From contig NZ_JBFJUX010000001.1 in the NCBI RefSeq assembly GCF_041624475.1, forward strand, positions 248,001 to 312,000: 64,000 nt of DNA, in the 5' to 3' direction. The translations under genes and the position numbers were made by a program. Positions 27,328-36,545 of the stretch are shown piece after piece (the stretch's first letter is position 1; each line of letters starts with the position of its first letter). The notes beneath the pieces are model-generated. The model worked only from the letters and a program-made list of their open reading frames with translations. It searched no databases and was not told where the DNA came from. This DNA is from Litorivivens sp041624475. Lineage in GTDB: Bacteria > Pseudomonadota > Gammaproteobacteria > Pseudomonadales > Spongiibacteraceae.

Positions 27328-28155
27328 TCAGGCGGGTAAAGCTTGTGACGGAGCTGAGGTCTCCGCCAGTTCTATGGCTTTTGCGCAAACCTGATTGTTG
27401 AACAGACGCTCGCGCCAGCCGCGGGTGTTGAAGGCTTGCCAGCTTTCGGCTCGCTGTTGCAGACGGTCAGCCAACAGATACAGCACAGCCGGGTTGTGAG
27501 TCAGGCCTATATGGCTGCCGGGAACTCGAATATTTTCACTTTGCGAATGCTTTTGATCGACACAGTAGTGCCAGTGCACAATGCCGTCGCTCTCGGTGTA
27601 GATGCTAGTACAGGGCACAGCCGGAGTTTTCTGCCACAGAGCGGCTTTGGCCACCATCGGGTCTTCAGCGCCGCGATTTAGCAACTGAAAGGCCTGGCTG
27701 ACCAGCCCTTGCACAGCGTCAGACCGGCGCTCCGATACCGGAATGCCGAAAGGTGAGCCCAAGGTGATTACCTGGCGAATGTGGTCACCGTTCTCGGCGG
27801 CCAGCGCCCGGGCGTAAATCCCCCCCAGACTCCAGCCAATGATCGTGATTTTCTGCTGACGCTGCAGCACAATCTCTTTCAGGTGGCGCCGCAGGAGCAC
27901 AAGTTTGTTATGGTGCAATCCGGTATTGAGACCCTGCTGCCAGGCGTGAACATCGTAGCCGAGCCGGGACAGGGAATTGCGCAGGGAGGCGGTAAAGGCA
28001 TCGCTGGTCAGGAAAGCGGGAATCACCAGTACCGGGTGGCCGTCACCGCGTGGCAGGAGACGTTCAAAAGGCTTGCTCGACACGTGGGCCAGAGCCTCAA
28101 CAGCAAAACGGCTTTCCAGTATCGTATGCAGAGCCTTGGGCTTTTTCTCGAACAT
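27328..28155 (-). CDS. Lipase-like alpha/beta hydrolase
   Basis: A 275-residue protein with VLVIPAFLTSD (oxyanion region), the nucleophile elbow IIGWSLGGIYARALA and a late His in VPGSHIGLTHNP. The Asp is probably in YTESDGIVHW. There is no signal peptide. The order resembles cytosolic PGAP1/lipase-like hydrolases. It converges on the ceramidase gene 13 bases away, so the two may act on related lipids, but that is only context. Confidence 0.75.
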   Translation of the reverse strand: MFEKKPKALHTILESRFAVEALAHVSSKPFERLLPRGDGHPVLVIPAFLTSDAFTASLRNSLSRLGYDVHAWQQGLNTGLHHNKLVLLRRHLKEIVLQRQQKITIIGWSLGGIYARALAAENGDHIRQVITLGSPFGIPVSERRSDAVQGLVSQAFQLLNRGAEDPMVAKAALWQKTPAVPCTSIYTESDGIVHWHYCVDQKHSQSENIRVPGSHIGLTHNPAVLYLLADRLQQRAESWQAFNTRGWRERLFNNQVCAKAIELAETSAPSQALPA

Positions 28156-28376
28156 CGGTTTTCTCCCTGACGCTAATGTCAGTGATAAATACGCTTTGAA
28201 AATATCGAGTTACCGCGAATATTGCAAAAAGATTAACGCACAAAAGGCGTACGAAACTTAGTTTGGGGGTCGCACGGAGTGCTTTTACCTTTCTAAGTGA
28301 TTGTTTTTAAATTAAATAAAAATAAAGTAGGTAGTTTCCGGGGGCGCCTCCGAGACAGCGAAAGGAGTATGTAATA

Positions 28377-31022
28377 TTGAGCCAGCTTGAGGGGGTTATG
28401 GCCTCTGATTGGTCGTCTTGGCTGGAAGACGGCCAATCAACGGTGGTGCTGGTGGATCACGATGGTGAAGCCATCGATCTGAGACGGCGCATTGCCGAGG
28501 CTCAAGGGCGAGCCTGGCTGGAAAACCTGCGGGTACTGCCCAAGGCCCAGTGGTGGGTTGAGCTCTGGGACAGCAGCTTTCCCGAGCTGCAGGTGCTCAG
28601 GCCGGTGCAGGTGTTGGCCTTGGCCGAAGCCTGCATCGACGGCAGTGACTATCTGGCGGAGTCGGTGATTGGCGTGCAAGGTATTGCCCGCCAGTTTGTC
28701 GATGCCTTCGAGCTGGCCGAGCGCTATGGGCTGTCCACAGAAGCTAAGCCCTTTGCAACCAATGAGCAGCAGGCGTTCTGCGACTGGCGCGAGCGGCTGC
28801 GGCTGCGGCTGGTGGAGCAGGGCGCGCTGACCGGCGGGCAGCTGGTTGCTGCATTGGGTGAGCGCATCGACGAACTGGAGTTGCCGGCGCGGCTGGTGCT
28901 AAGCCACCAGCTGGAGTTGACTCCGACGGAGCAGACCTTACTGAACAATCTGCGGGAGGCGGGCGTCGCTACCTACCAGCTGCCACCCTTTGCCAGTTCC
29001 AAAGAGACTCTCAGCTGCCATCAGGCGAGCTTTGCCGGCTTGCAAGAGGAAGTGCAGGCTGCGGCTCAATGGGTGGCGAATCGACCAGCCGAGCAGGCGC
29101 AGCCCCGGCTGGCGCTGGTCGCCACCGATGTCAGTCGCTACGAAGCCCCCTTGCAGCGAGCCCTGGAGCGCTATGTCTATCCGGCCAGCCTGTTTCCGGC
29201 CGGCCACGATCAGGCCTTGAGCGAACCCTGGCGGGTGGGCACTGGCCGTCTGTCGGCCTACCCGATTATTGCCAGTGCGCTGGATGCTCTGCAGATCGCC
29301 CAGGGCGAAGTGCCACTGGAGCAGCTCAGCCGCTTGCTGCGCAGCCCCTTTGTGGTCCAAGCCGCTGAGCAGGCCGGAGCCAGGGCGGAGCTCGACTGGT
29401 GCTGGCGCGAATACCTTGGCAATCGCAGCACCCTGGTGCGGGCACTGGGCCTGGCTGCACAGCGCGGCTTTGATGCGGCCACCGAAGCCCTGCTGGGCCT
29501 GCAAAAGATGGCAGCCAGTCACACCGGCCGTGCCCAGCCCTCGGTCTGGGTGGCGCGTTTTGATGCGGAGCTGCTGGCCCTCGGCTGGCCGAACCGGGAA
29601 GCGGGCGACCCGGTGGTGGATCAGTGCCGACAGGGCTTTTCCCAGGTAATGGATACCCTGCGGGCCCTCGACCGGCAACTGGGGGCCATCAGCCGCAGCG
29701 ATGCGCTGCGCTGGTTGCAACATGTACTGCAGGGCAAGCGCTTTGAGCTGCGACGCGACGAGGCGCCGCCCCTGCAGTTGCTGAGCCTGGAAGAGGCGAG
29801 TGGCCAGCAGTTTGACGCCATCTGGGTGCTGGGCTTGAGCGATTCGGCGCTGCCACAGGCGGTGCCGCCGTCACCCTTTCTGTCGCGCGAGGAGCTGGTC
29901 GCGGCGGGCGTACCGCGTGCCGATCACAGTGATGCCCTGAAGCGCGATATTGCCCTGCTGGAAACGGTGCTGGGCAGTGCACCGGAATGGGTGATTTCTT
30001 ATCCGCGCCAGAGCGATGATGCGGTGGTGCAGACCCCCTGTACGCTGCTCGACTGGCATTATCCCGTACTGCCTGAATCCGACTTGGGCGAAGCCTTTAC
30101 AGTAGCCGCCGAACTGGAGTTGCCAGCGGAGGAGCGCGTGCGGCCCGTCTCGCCGCGTGAAAGAACATCGCTGCGCGGCGGCACCGGCCTGTTCAAGGCC
30201 TATGCGATCAGTCCCTTTTTTGCCTTCCTGAAATACCGCCTCGGTTTGCAGGCCATGCCCGAGCCGGTGGAAGGGCTTGATCCCAAAACCCAGGGCAACT
30301 GGATCCACCGGGTTTTGGAATTATTCTGGCGCGATATCCGCGAGAGTGCCGCGTTGCATGCAATGACTAACGCGCAAATAGAGGCGCAATTGTCTGCAGC
30401 TATCGACCGTGCGATGAGCGAGCACAGTGGCCACGGTGAACAACTGCGGCGTATCGAAAAACGCCGCCTCCTGTCGCTGCTGCAGGAATGGCTGGCCTTT
30501 GAACAAAGTCGCAGTGAGGCATTTGCTGTCACCCATGTGGAGGCAGCGGGGCAGGTGGATGCCTTTGGCTTGCCCCTGCGGATGAAGATAGACCGGGTGG
30601 ACAGTATTGACGGCAAGACCGTGGTGATGGATTACAAAACCGGTGCGCTGAGTGCCAATCAGCTCAATGCGGATAATTTACTGGAGCCGCAACTACCGCT
30701 TTATGCCTTGCTCGGCGAAGACATCGTCGGCGAAAAAATAGAGGGCGTGGTGCTGGCGCAAATTCACCCGAGTAGCGGTATGGCCGTGCATATGCGCTCG
30801 AGTTGGAGTGCCAATCTGGTGCCGCGCAATGTGCAAAATCCGGTCGACAGTCCGGAAAAATGGCAGGCCGAATGCGATGCCTGGCGGCGTGTGCTTAGCG
30901 AGTATGCCCGCGGTTTTCTGGCCGGCGAAGCGGGGCACAATGCCTTGTGCAAAGACAGCGACTTTGCCTACGATCCCTATGTTCCCGTGCTGGCGCGAGC
31001 TGGGGAGGTGAGCGATGACTGA
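28377..31022 (+). CDS. AddB-like PD-(D/E)XK nuclease, probable DNA repair protein
   Basis: An 881-residue protein resembling AddB and the 'probable DNA repair' family of about 900 residues seen in gammaproteobacteria. The N-terminal two thirds is a decayed helicase fold with no Walker A. The C-terminal nuclease keeps its core residues: His in GNWIHRVLELFW, Asp in KIDRVDS, and MDYKTG. The iron-sulfur cysteines of classical AddB are not evident around this domain. It starts at TTG 28377 after AAAGGAG, or possibly ATG 28398. The gene overlaps the helicase gene by 8 bases. Confidence 0.85.
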   Translation: MSQLEGVMASDWSSWLEDGQSTVVLVDHDGEAIDLRRRIAEAQGRAWLENLRVLPKAQWWVELWDSSFPELQVLRPVQVLALAEACIDGSDYLAESVIGVQGIARQFVDAFELAERYGLSTEAKPFATNEQQAFCDWRERLRLRLVEQGALTGGQLVAALGERIDELELPARLVLSHQLELTPTEQTLLNNLREAGVATYQLPPFASSKETLSCHQASFAGLQEEVQAAAQWVANRPAEQAQPRLALVATDVSRYEAPLQRALERYVYPASLFPAGHDQALSEPWRVGTGRLSAYPIIASALDALQIAQGEVPLEQLSRLLRSPFVVQAAEQAGARAELDWCWREYLGNRSTLVRALGLAAQRGFDAATEALLGLQKMAASHTGRAQPSVWVARFDAELLALGWPNREAGDPVVDQCRQGFSQVMDTLRALDRQLGAISRSDALRWLQHVLQGKRFELRRDEAPPLQLLSLEEASGQQFDAIWVLGLSDSALPQAVPPSPFLSREELVAAGVPRADHSDALKRDIALLETVLGSAPEWVISYPRQSDDAVVQTPCTLLDWHYPVLPESDLGEAFTVAAELELPAEERVRPVSPRERTSLRGGTGLFKAYAISPFFAFLKYRLGLQAMPEPVEGLDPKTQGNWIHRVLELFWRDIRESAALHAMTNAQIEAQLSAAIDRAMSEHSGHGEQLRRIEKRRLLSLLQEWLAFEQSRSEAFAVTHVEAAGQVDAFGLPLRMKIDRVDSIDGKTVVMDYKTGALSANQLNADNLLEPQLPLYALLGEDIVGEKIEGVVLAQIHPSSGMAVHMRSSWSANLVPRNVQNPVDSPEKWQAECDAWRRVLSEYARGFLAGEAGHNALCKDSDFAYDPYVPVLARAGEVSDD

Positions 31023-34000
31023 GTTGCGTATACCCGACCAGGCGCACCGCGACCAGGCCATCGCCCCCAGCCAGTCCGTCTTGCTGCGGGCGCCGGCGGG
31101 TTCCGGCAAAACCGGCGTGTTGTTGCTGCGTTTTCTGAATTGTCTGCTGACGGCGGAGCAGCCGGAGGCGGTGGTGGCGATCACCTTCACCCGCAAAGCA
31201 GCCGCCGAAATTCGCGAGCGCATCGTACACGCGTTAAACCTGAGTGACAGCGGCAACGAGGGCTACGAGGGCCAGCTCGCCGCGCTGGCGGCCCGGGTGC
31301 GCGAGCGCGACCAGCAGCGCGGCTGGCAGTTATTACAGAATCCCTCGCGGCTGCGTATTTCTACCTTTGACAGTTTCTGTGCGCGCATCGCGCGCCGATT
31401 GCCGCTGCTGTCCGGGCTGGGACAGATTGCCACCACTGACGATCCGGAGGCCCTCTACCGGGAGGCCATATTCAACCTGTTTGGCCGCCTGGAAGGTGGC
31501 GACGCGGAGCTCAGCGAAGCGCTGGGCAATGTGCTCAATTACGCGAATAACCGTCTTGAACAGCTCTTGCCGCTCTTGTCGAACCTGCTGGCGAAGCGCG
31601 ATCAGTGGGTCGAAGGTATCGTCGCCGGCCGCCTCGAGGCAATGGAAGAGGCCATCGCTGAGGTGGTCATGGGCGAATATCGCCGGCTTGCCAGCGCTCT
31701 GTCAGCCTACAATCTGCAGACTGTGATCGAGGCGCTGCGCGAGCATTCCGCGCTTGAGGAAAGCCTGGCCTGGGCGGCCGACCTGCAGGACCTGGCTGAG
31801 CCATTGCCCGAGCACCTCGAACTGCACAGCCAGCTGGCCAGCCTGTTGCTCACCGGCAGCGGCACACTGCGGAAAAAGGTCGATGCCAAACTCGGTTTCC
31901 CGCCAAAGCAGGCCGCAACCGAAACTCTGAAAGCCTGGCTCAAAGCGGCTCACGACAGCGGTGATGTCGATGATCTAACAGAAGCTTTATGTCGCTTGGC
32001 GGAGCTGCCTGCGCCGGGCCTGCCCGAGGCCTCGAAAGCGCTGATCGGCGATCTGGTGCTGGTGCTAAAAAATTTGCTGGCAGAACTGCATCTGGTGTTT
32101 AACAGCAAGGGCATGCTGGATTTTCCGGAAGTGGCCTTCCGCGCGATTGGTGCGCTGCGGCCGCTGCCGGAAACCGAGGGGGTCTACGGTGACGCCCTGT
32201 TACAGGAAGACCGCATTCAGCACATGCTGGTCGATGAGATGCAGGACACCTCGGTCAATCAGATCGTGTTGCTGCAGTACCTGATGCAGGGTTGGGAACC
32301 CGGCGATGGCCGCAGCCTGTTTCTGTGCGGTGATCTGCAGCAGTCCATCTATCTGTTTCGCGGTGCGCTGGTGGGAGAGTTTGAGCGTCTACTGGAGCTC
32401 GGCCACTTTAACGGCCACCCCCTGCGGCAACTCCAGTTGGAGGCCAATTTCCGCTCTGCACCGACCCTGGTCAATTGGGTGAACGCGGCATTCACAGCCG
32501 TGTTTGCCGGCGGCTATACCCCCGCCATTGCCCAGCGCGAGGAAAGGGGTGCAGTCGCGGTGCACCCGCAAATCGGTGACAGGAATGATGCGCGTCCAGC
32601 GGAAGCGGAGCAGGTGGTGGCGCTGGTGCAGCAGGTTCAGGCGGAGCGCCCCGAGGGCTCAATTGCCATACTGGTGCGCAGCCGCAGCCACCTGCAGGCG
32701 ATCGTGCCCGCGCTCAAGGCGGCAGGCATTGCCTTTGCCGGTCAGGATATCGACAAACTCGCGAGTCAGCCGGCAGTGGCGGATTATCTGGCGTTGCTCA
32801 GAGCCTGGTGGCATCGAGCCGATAGGGCCAGCTGGGTAGGGTTACTGCGGGCTCCCTTTGTAGGTTTGAGCTGGGACGATTGCTGGGTGCTGGCCAATGC
32901 CGCGCCCGATCAGCTGCTCAGTGATCTGGTTACCGATTTCGAAGGCCATCAAGAGCTGTTTCAGGGCGAATTTTCACTCAGCGCCGATGCCCGGCAGCGC
33001 TTGCAGAGACTGGCCCAGGTGTGGTCTGACATTTCAGGTCAGGCGCGTTCGGTAGACTGCCGCTGGGCGGTGCCGGCCCTGTGGCACAGCCTGGGAGGAC
33101 CCGCCTGTGTGGATGCCGTCGAGCGCCGCAATATCGATCGGGTGCAGGCCCTGCTGGTGGCGCAGGCTCCGGCCGGGGTGATCAACGACTGGCAGGAGTT
33201 TGCCCGGGCACTGGACAAACTCTACGCGGAGTCGGCGCCGGCGCGGCTCGAGATCATGACCATTCACAAATCAAAAGGCCTGGAATTCGATACCGTGATA
33301 TTGCCCGGTCTCGGTGAAACCGGACGCAGCGGTGAAAGTCCACTGTTTCACTGGCGGCGCATGCAGGACGAGTTGGTGATCGCACCGCGAGCGCCGCGCG
33401 GCGGCGATGCCGGGGCCGAGCGGTTTTACAACTATCTGAAAGCGCAGCAGAAGCGCGACAGCGACCGGGAACTCGATCGCTTGCTCTACGTGGCCCTGAC
33501 GCGGGCGCGTTGTCAGCTGCATTTGCTGGGCCGGGCGAAGGCCGACAGCAAAGGCAAGTTAAGTGTTTCTGACGGTTCGCTTTTGGCGCGATTGTGGCCG
33601 CAGGTGCAAACCCTGTTTGACGCGGCTGATCCCCTGCCGGAGCAAGTCAGTGAGGTGAGCCTGCAGGTACCACGGGCTCCGCGGCTGAGTGCTGCGCCCC
33701 AGCTGAGGATTCACCGGCAATGGCAGGGCCCGCAGGAATCTGAAACCCCCGTCGACCGACTGGCCCGGCAGGAGCGCCAGGCAGTACTGGAAGCCAATAT
33801 TGAGGAACGCTGTGTCGGTCTGGTCTATCACGAACTGATGCGCCGACTGGCGGTGCGTAGCGAAGCACCGGAACGCCTGTACCGCGCGATCCCGACCCGC
33901 CTGCGCCACTACTGTCATCCGGAGAGCGGCCTGAGTGACAGTGTCGACACGGTGCGCCTGCTGGTAGACAACACGCTTTCCTGCGAGCGGGGCCGATGGA

Positions 34001-34287
34001 TTCTGGCTCACTATAAAACCAGCGGCGCTGAGCAGGCGCTGCGCCGACAATTGGGGGAGGGCTGGCAGAAGCTGATTGTGGACCGCTTTTTCGTCGATGG
34101 CGAAACCTGCTGGATTATCGACTACAAAACCGCCCGCGGCAGCGGCGAGGCCTTCCTCGAGGCACAGCGTGAGCGTTATGGCGAAAAGATGCAGATTTAT
34201 CGCCAAGTGCTGAGCGAAGCCCTGTCTATAGATACGGTAAGGGCGGGTCTCTATTTTCCGGCTTGCCAGGCTTTGGTGGAGTGTTAG
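31015..34287 (+). CDS. AddA/RecB-like helicase-nuclease
   Basis: 1090 residues combining an SF1A helicase and a C-terminal nuclease. Motifs in order: Walker A APAGSGKTGV, Ia TFTRKAAAEIRER, II LVDEMQDTSVNQ, III FLCGDLQQSIYLFRG, IV LEANFRSAPTLVNW, V MTIHKSKGLEFD, VI LLYVALTRARCQL. The nuclease has YHELMRRL, LIVDRFF and IIDYKTARG. Together with the preceding AddB-like protein it should resect double-strand breaks and load RecA. Both subunits keep an apparently intact nuclease, as in AddAB rather than RecBCD. Confidence 0.92.
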   Translation: MTELRIPDQAHRDQAIAPSQSVLLRAPAGSGKTGVLLLRFLNCLLTAEQPEAVVAITFTRKAAAEIRERIVHALNLSDSGNEGYEGQLAALAARVRERDQQRGWQLLQNPSRLRISTFDSFCARIARRLPLLSGLGQIATTDDPEALYREAIFNLFGRLEGGDAELSEALGNVLNYANNRLEQLLPLLSNLLAKRDQWVEGIVAGRLEAMEEAIAEVVMGEYRRLASALSAYNLQTVIEALREHSALEESLAWAADLQDLAEPLPEHLELHSQLASLLLTGSGTLRKKVDAKLGFPPKQAATETLKAWLKAAHDSGDVDDLTEALCRLAELPAPGLPEASKALIGDLVLVLKNLLAELHLVFNSKGMLDFPEVAFRAIGALRPLPETEGVYGDALLQEDRIQHMLVDEMQDTSVNQIVLLQYLMQGWEPGDGRSLFLCGDLQQSIYLFRGALVGEFERLLELGHFNGHPLRQLQLEANFRSAPTLVNWVNAAFTAVFAGGYTPAIAQREERGAVAVHPQIGDRNDARPAEAEQVVALVQQVQAERPEGSIAILVRSRSHLQAIVPALKAAGIAFAGQDIDKLASQPAVADYLALLRAWWHRADRASWVGLLRAPFVGLSWDDCWVLANAAPDQLLSDLVTDFEGHQELFQGEFSLSADARQRLQRLAQVWSDISGQARSVDCRWAVPALWHSLGGPACVDAVERRNIDRVQALLVAQAPAGVINDWQEFARALDKLYAESAPARLEIMTIHKSKGLEFDTVILPGLGETGRSGESPLFHWRRMQDELVIAPRAPRGGDAGAERFYNYLKAQQKRDSDRELDRLLYVALTRARCQLHLLGRAKADSKGKLSVSDGSLLARLWPQVQTLFDAADPLPEQVSEVSLQVPRAPRLSAAPQLRIHRQWQGPQESETPVDRLARQERQAVLEANIEERCVGLVYHELMRRLAVRSEAPERLYRAIPTRLRHYCHPESGLSDSVDTVRLLVDNTLSCERGRWILAHYKTSGAEQALRRQLGEGWQKLIVDRFFVDGETCWIIDYKTARGSGEAFLEAQRERYGEKMQIYRQVLSEALSIDTVRAGLYFPACQALVEC

Positions 34288-34350
34288 CGACGCCAATAAA
34301 ATTTATTAAAAGCAGGTAAAACAAGGTCTTGCTATTGTTTAGCCGGGATC

Positions 34351-34399
34351 TTTCAGAATGGCTGCGTGGACTTAACGCAAACCATCAATTATTCTGAAA
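34351..34399. repeat. Inverted repeat between the helicase and the CsgG-like gene
   Basis: Perfect nine-base arms TTTCAGAAT (34351-34359) and ATTCTGAAA (34391-34399) flank a 31-base loop. No T-run follows, so a terminator is unlikely. It could be an operator or an mRNA leader structure. Confidence 0.4.
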
Positions 34400-34506
34400 T
34401 GACTATCTAGGCCCAACGCTCTGGCGTGTTCTGTCCTTGGCAGAGACCGCGAATCAACCGTTAGGGCCTGCCATTAATTAAAAGATTCGCCTCTCGGGGA
34501 TTCATC

Positions 34507-36543
34507 ATGAAAAGTCGGATTAACCAACTGGTGCCAGCGATGTCGCTGGTGCTGGGGCTCTCCGTTCTCACCGCCTGCGCGCCCGCGCCGGTCGTTACCG
34601 TTACTGACGAACAGATCAACGCAGCCCAGGATGCGGGCGAACTGGAGCGGTTGTACCGCGACACGGCACAGCAGCTAGCGACCTTTGACCGACAGTCGCG
34701 GCCTCAGGATTTTGCCCGGCTTGACGCGATTGGCAAGCAGCTGGCGAGCGTCAAGGCCGCACAGGTACGAGCGCGTATGCAGCGGTTTGCGTTGTCAGAA
34801 GATTTGATTCCGATGAATATTTTGGCTGAGGCAGCGTCCGACGCAGAACAGATACGCGGCTGGAATGCAGCGATCGGTGACGCTCTGAGCGAGGAGATCA
34901 GCCTGGCACGGAAAGCATCGCAAGCGGCATTTGATGAGGCGCTGAATCGCCAGGCGGCTTTGCCCGACGATGCCCATCGCGAACGCCTTGCGGTGTTGCA
35001 ACAGCTGGCCGCCGTGAGCGGCGATCCCAGCTATGAGAATCAGCGCATGGCACTGGTGCAGTCACTTGCCCAGCAGGCCGCCGCAGCTAAGGAAGCAGAA
35101 AATCTGGAACAGGCCAAGGAGCTGCTGGACGCCCTGCCCGATAGCGCCAATACCCGCCAACAGCGAGCCGAAGTGGATCGCCGTCTGTTTGAAAAACGCT
35201 TCAACAAGGCCTTGGCCGACAACCGTCCCGACGAGGCCTACCAGCATTTTGCGGCTCTGGCTGCCGCGCCAAACTGGAACGATATCAAGCCGGATATGCG
35301 CGAAATCGGGCAGGTGATGATCGACTATTTTTCGGCTCTCGGCAGTGATGCCACCGGTAAAGGGCAGCTGGCGGATGCCAAACGTTGGCTGCTGCAGGCC
35401 AGCCACATGGCTGGTGCGCTGGGACTGGACGCGCCGCGCGAAGCCTTCAAACCCTTTGTCGACAAGGTTAAGGCCTTGGCCGACAAGGCTCGGAAGAGCG
35501 GCAAGCGCCCGGCCCAGGAATTGGGTCTGTTGTATCTGGTGGACCAGCTGCAGCCGGGGCGGGGCGACGTGACCGGGCGTATCAATGAGCTGCAAAATGA
35601 GATTGCCGCGATCGCGCCCCGTGAGGTCAGTACTACCGCCTTTCGCGACCCCTCCGGTGATTACAAGTTTGGTGACAAGATTGCCGCGGGCATTACCCAG
35701 TACCTGTTCAAATCCATTCCCCAGGACGTGCGCATCATCGAGCGCGAGCAGTACGAGGCGATCAAGCGCGAGCAGGATCTGCGCGGTGCCAGCAGCCTGA
35801 CCTCAGTGGATTACCTGATTACCGGCTCGGTGCTCGAAGCCAAAGTGGAAGATACTCAGCAGAAGAACCGGCGCACCATGCGGGTGGTTACCGAAACCGG
35901 CACCCGGCCCAACCCGGCCTATCTGGAATGGCTGAAGCTGACCGAATCACAGCAGGATCGGATCAAGGCACCTGCGGAAACTGAAAACTATGAAACCCGG
36001 GAAGATGTCAGCATCAATGTCACCATCCACCGCAAGGTGGGGATATTCTCGGTCAGCTATCGTCTCATTGACGCCCACTCGGGCAAGGTGATTTTCCCCG
36101 ATTCGGTGACCGAGAGCATCGAGTTTTCCGATGAAAGTACCGAGGGTGTACAGCTGGGTGATTTCACACTGGATTTCAAACTGGCGGACCTGCCCTCGGA
36201 TGTGGAAATCCTCAACGAACTGGCGGCCAAAATCAGTGAGGAGATTGGCGGCAAGCTGACAGAGCGCCTCAGTCGGCAGGAGGAGGCCTATGCTTCATTG
36301 GCTACGGCAGCAGCCAGCGAGGGTCACTATCTCAAGGCGACCGAGCTGATGGCGCGCGCCGAGGCGATTGCTCTGCGCAAGGGACTCGACGCCAGCGAAC
36401 TGCGCGAACATCTGATTAATCACGCGGTGGCGGATTCACTGGGACTGCCGGCACCGCGTGAGCTGGTGGCACCAACGATTCCGGCCATAGAAAAACCGGT
36501 ACTGAACACCCGCCCCGCTCAGCCTCAGCCCGCTGCGGAGTAG
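34507..36543 (+). CDS. CsgG-like domain lipoprotein of unknown function
   Basis: 678 residues. The signal peptide ends in a lipobox (SVLTAC), so it is a lipoprotein. About 300 residues of Ala/Glu/Gln-rich helical, TPR-like sequence follow. The part from about 370 to 600 resembles CsgG/FlgO-type domains (VRIIEREQYEAIKREQDLR, VDYLITGSVLEAK, FSVSYRLIDAHSGKVIF). The tail is Pro-rich. CsgG proteins form outer-membrane export pores, but this one is far longer and has no curli genes nearby. It ends two bases from the convergent kinase gene. Confidence 0.7.
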   Translation: MKSRINQLVPAMSLVLGLSVLTACAPAPVVTVTDEQINAAQDAGELERLYRDTAQQLATFDRQSRPQDFARLDAIGKQLASVKAAQVRARMQRFALSEDLIPMNILAEAASDAEQIRGWNAAIGDALSEEISLARKASQAAFDEALNRQAALPDDAHRERLAVLQQLAAVSGDPSYENQRMALVQSLAQQAAAAKEAENLEQAKELLDALPDSANTRQQRAEVDRRLFEKRFNKALADNRPDEAYQHFAALAAAPNWNDIKPDMREIGQVMIDYFSALGSDATGKGQLADAKRWLLQASHMAGALGLDAPREAFKPFVDKVKALADKARKSGKRPAQELGLLYLVDQLQPGRGDVTGRINELQNEIAAIAPREVSTTAFRDPSGDYKFGDKIAAGITQYLFKSIPQDVRIIEREQYEAIKREQDLRGASSLTSVDYLITGSVLEAKVEDTQQKNRRTMRVVTETGTRPNPAYLEWLKLTESQQDRIKAPAETENYETREDVSINVTIHRKVGIFSVSYRLIDAHSGKVIFPDSVTESIEFSDESTEGVQLGDFTLDFKLADLPSDVEILNELAAKISEEIGGKLTERLSRQEEAYASLATAAASEGHYLKATELMARAEAIALRKGLDASELREHLINHAVADSLGLPAPRELVAPTIPAIEKPVLNTRPAQPQPAAE

Positions 36544-36545
36544 TC

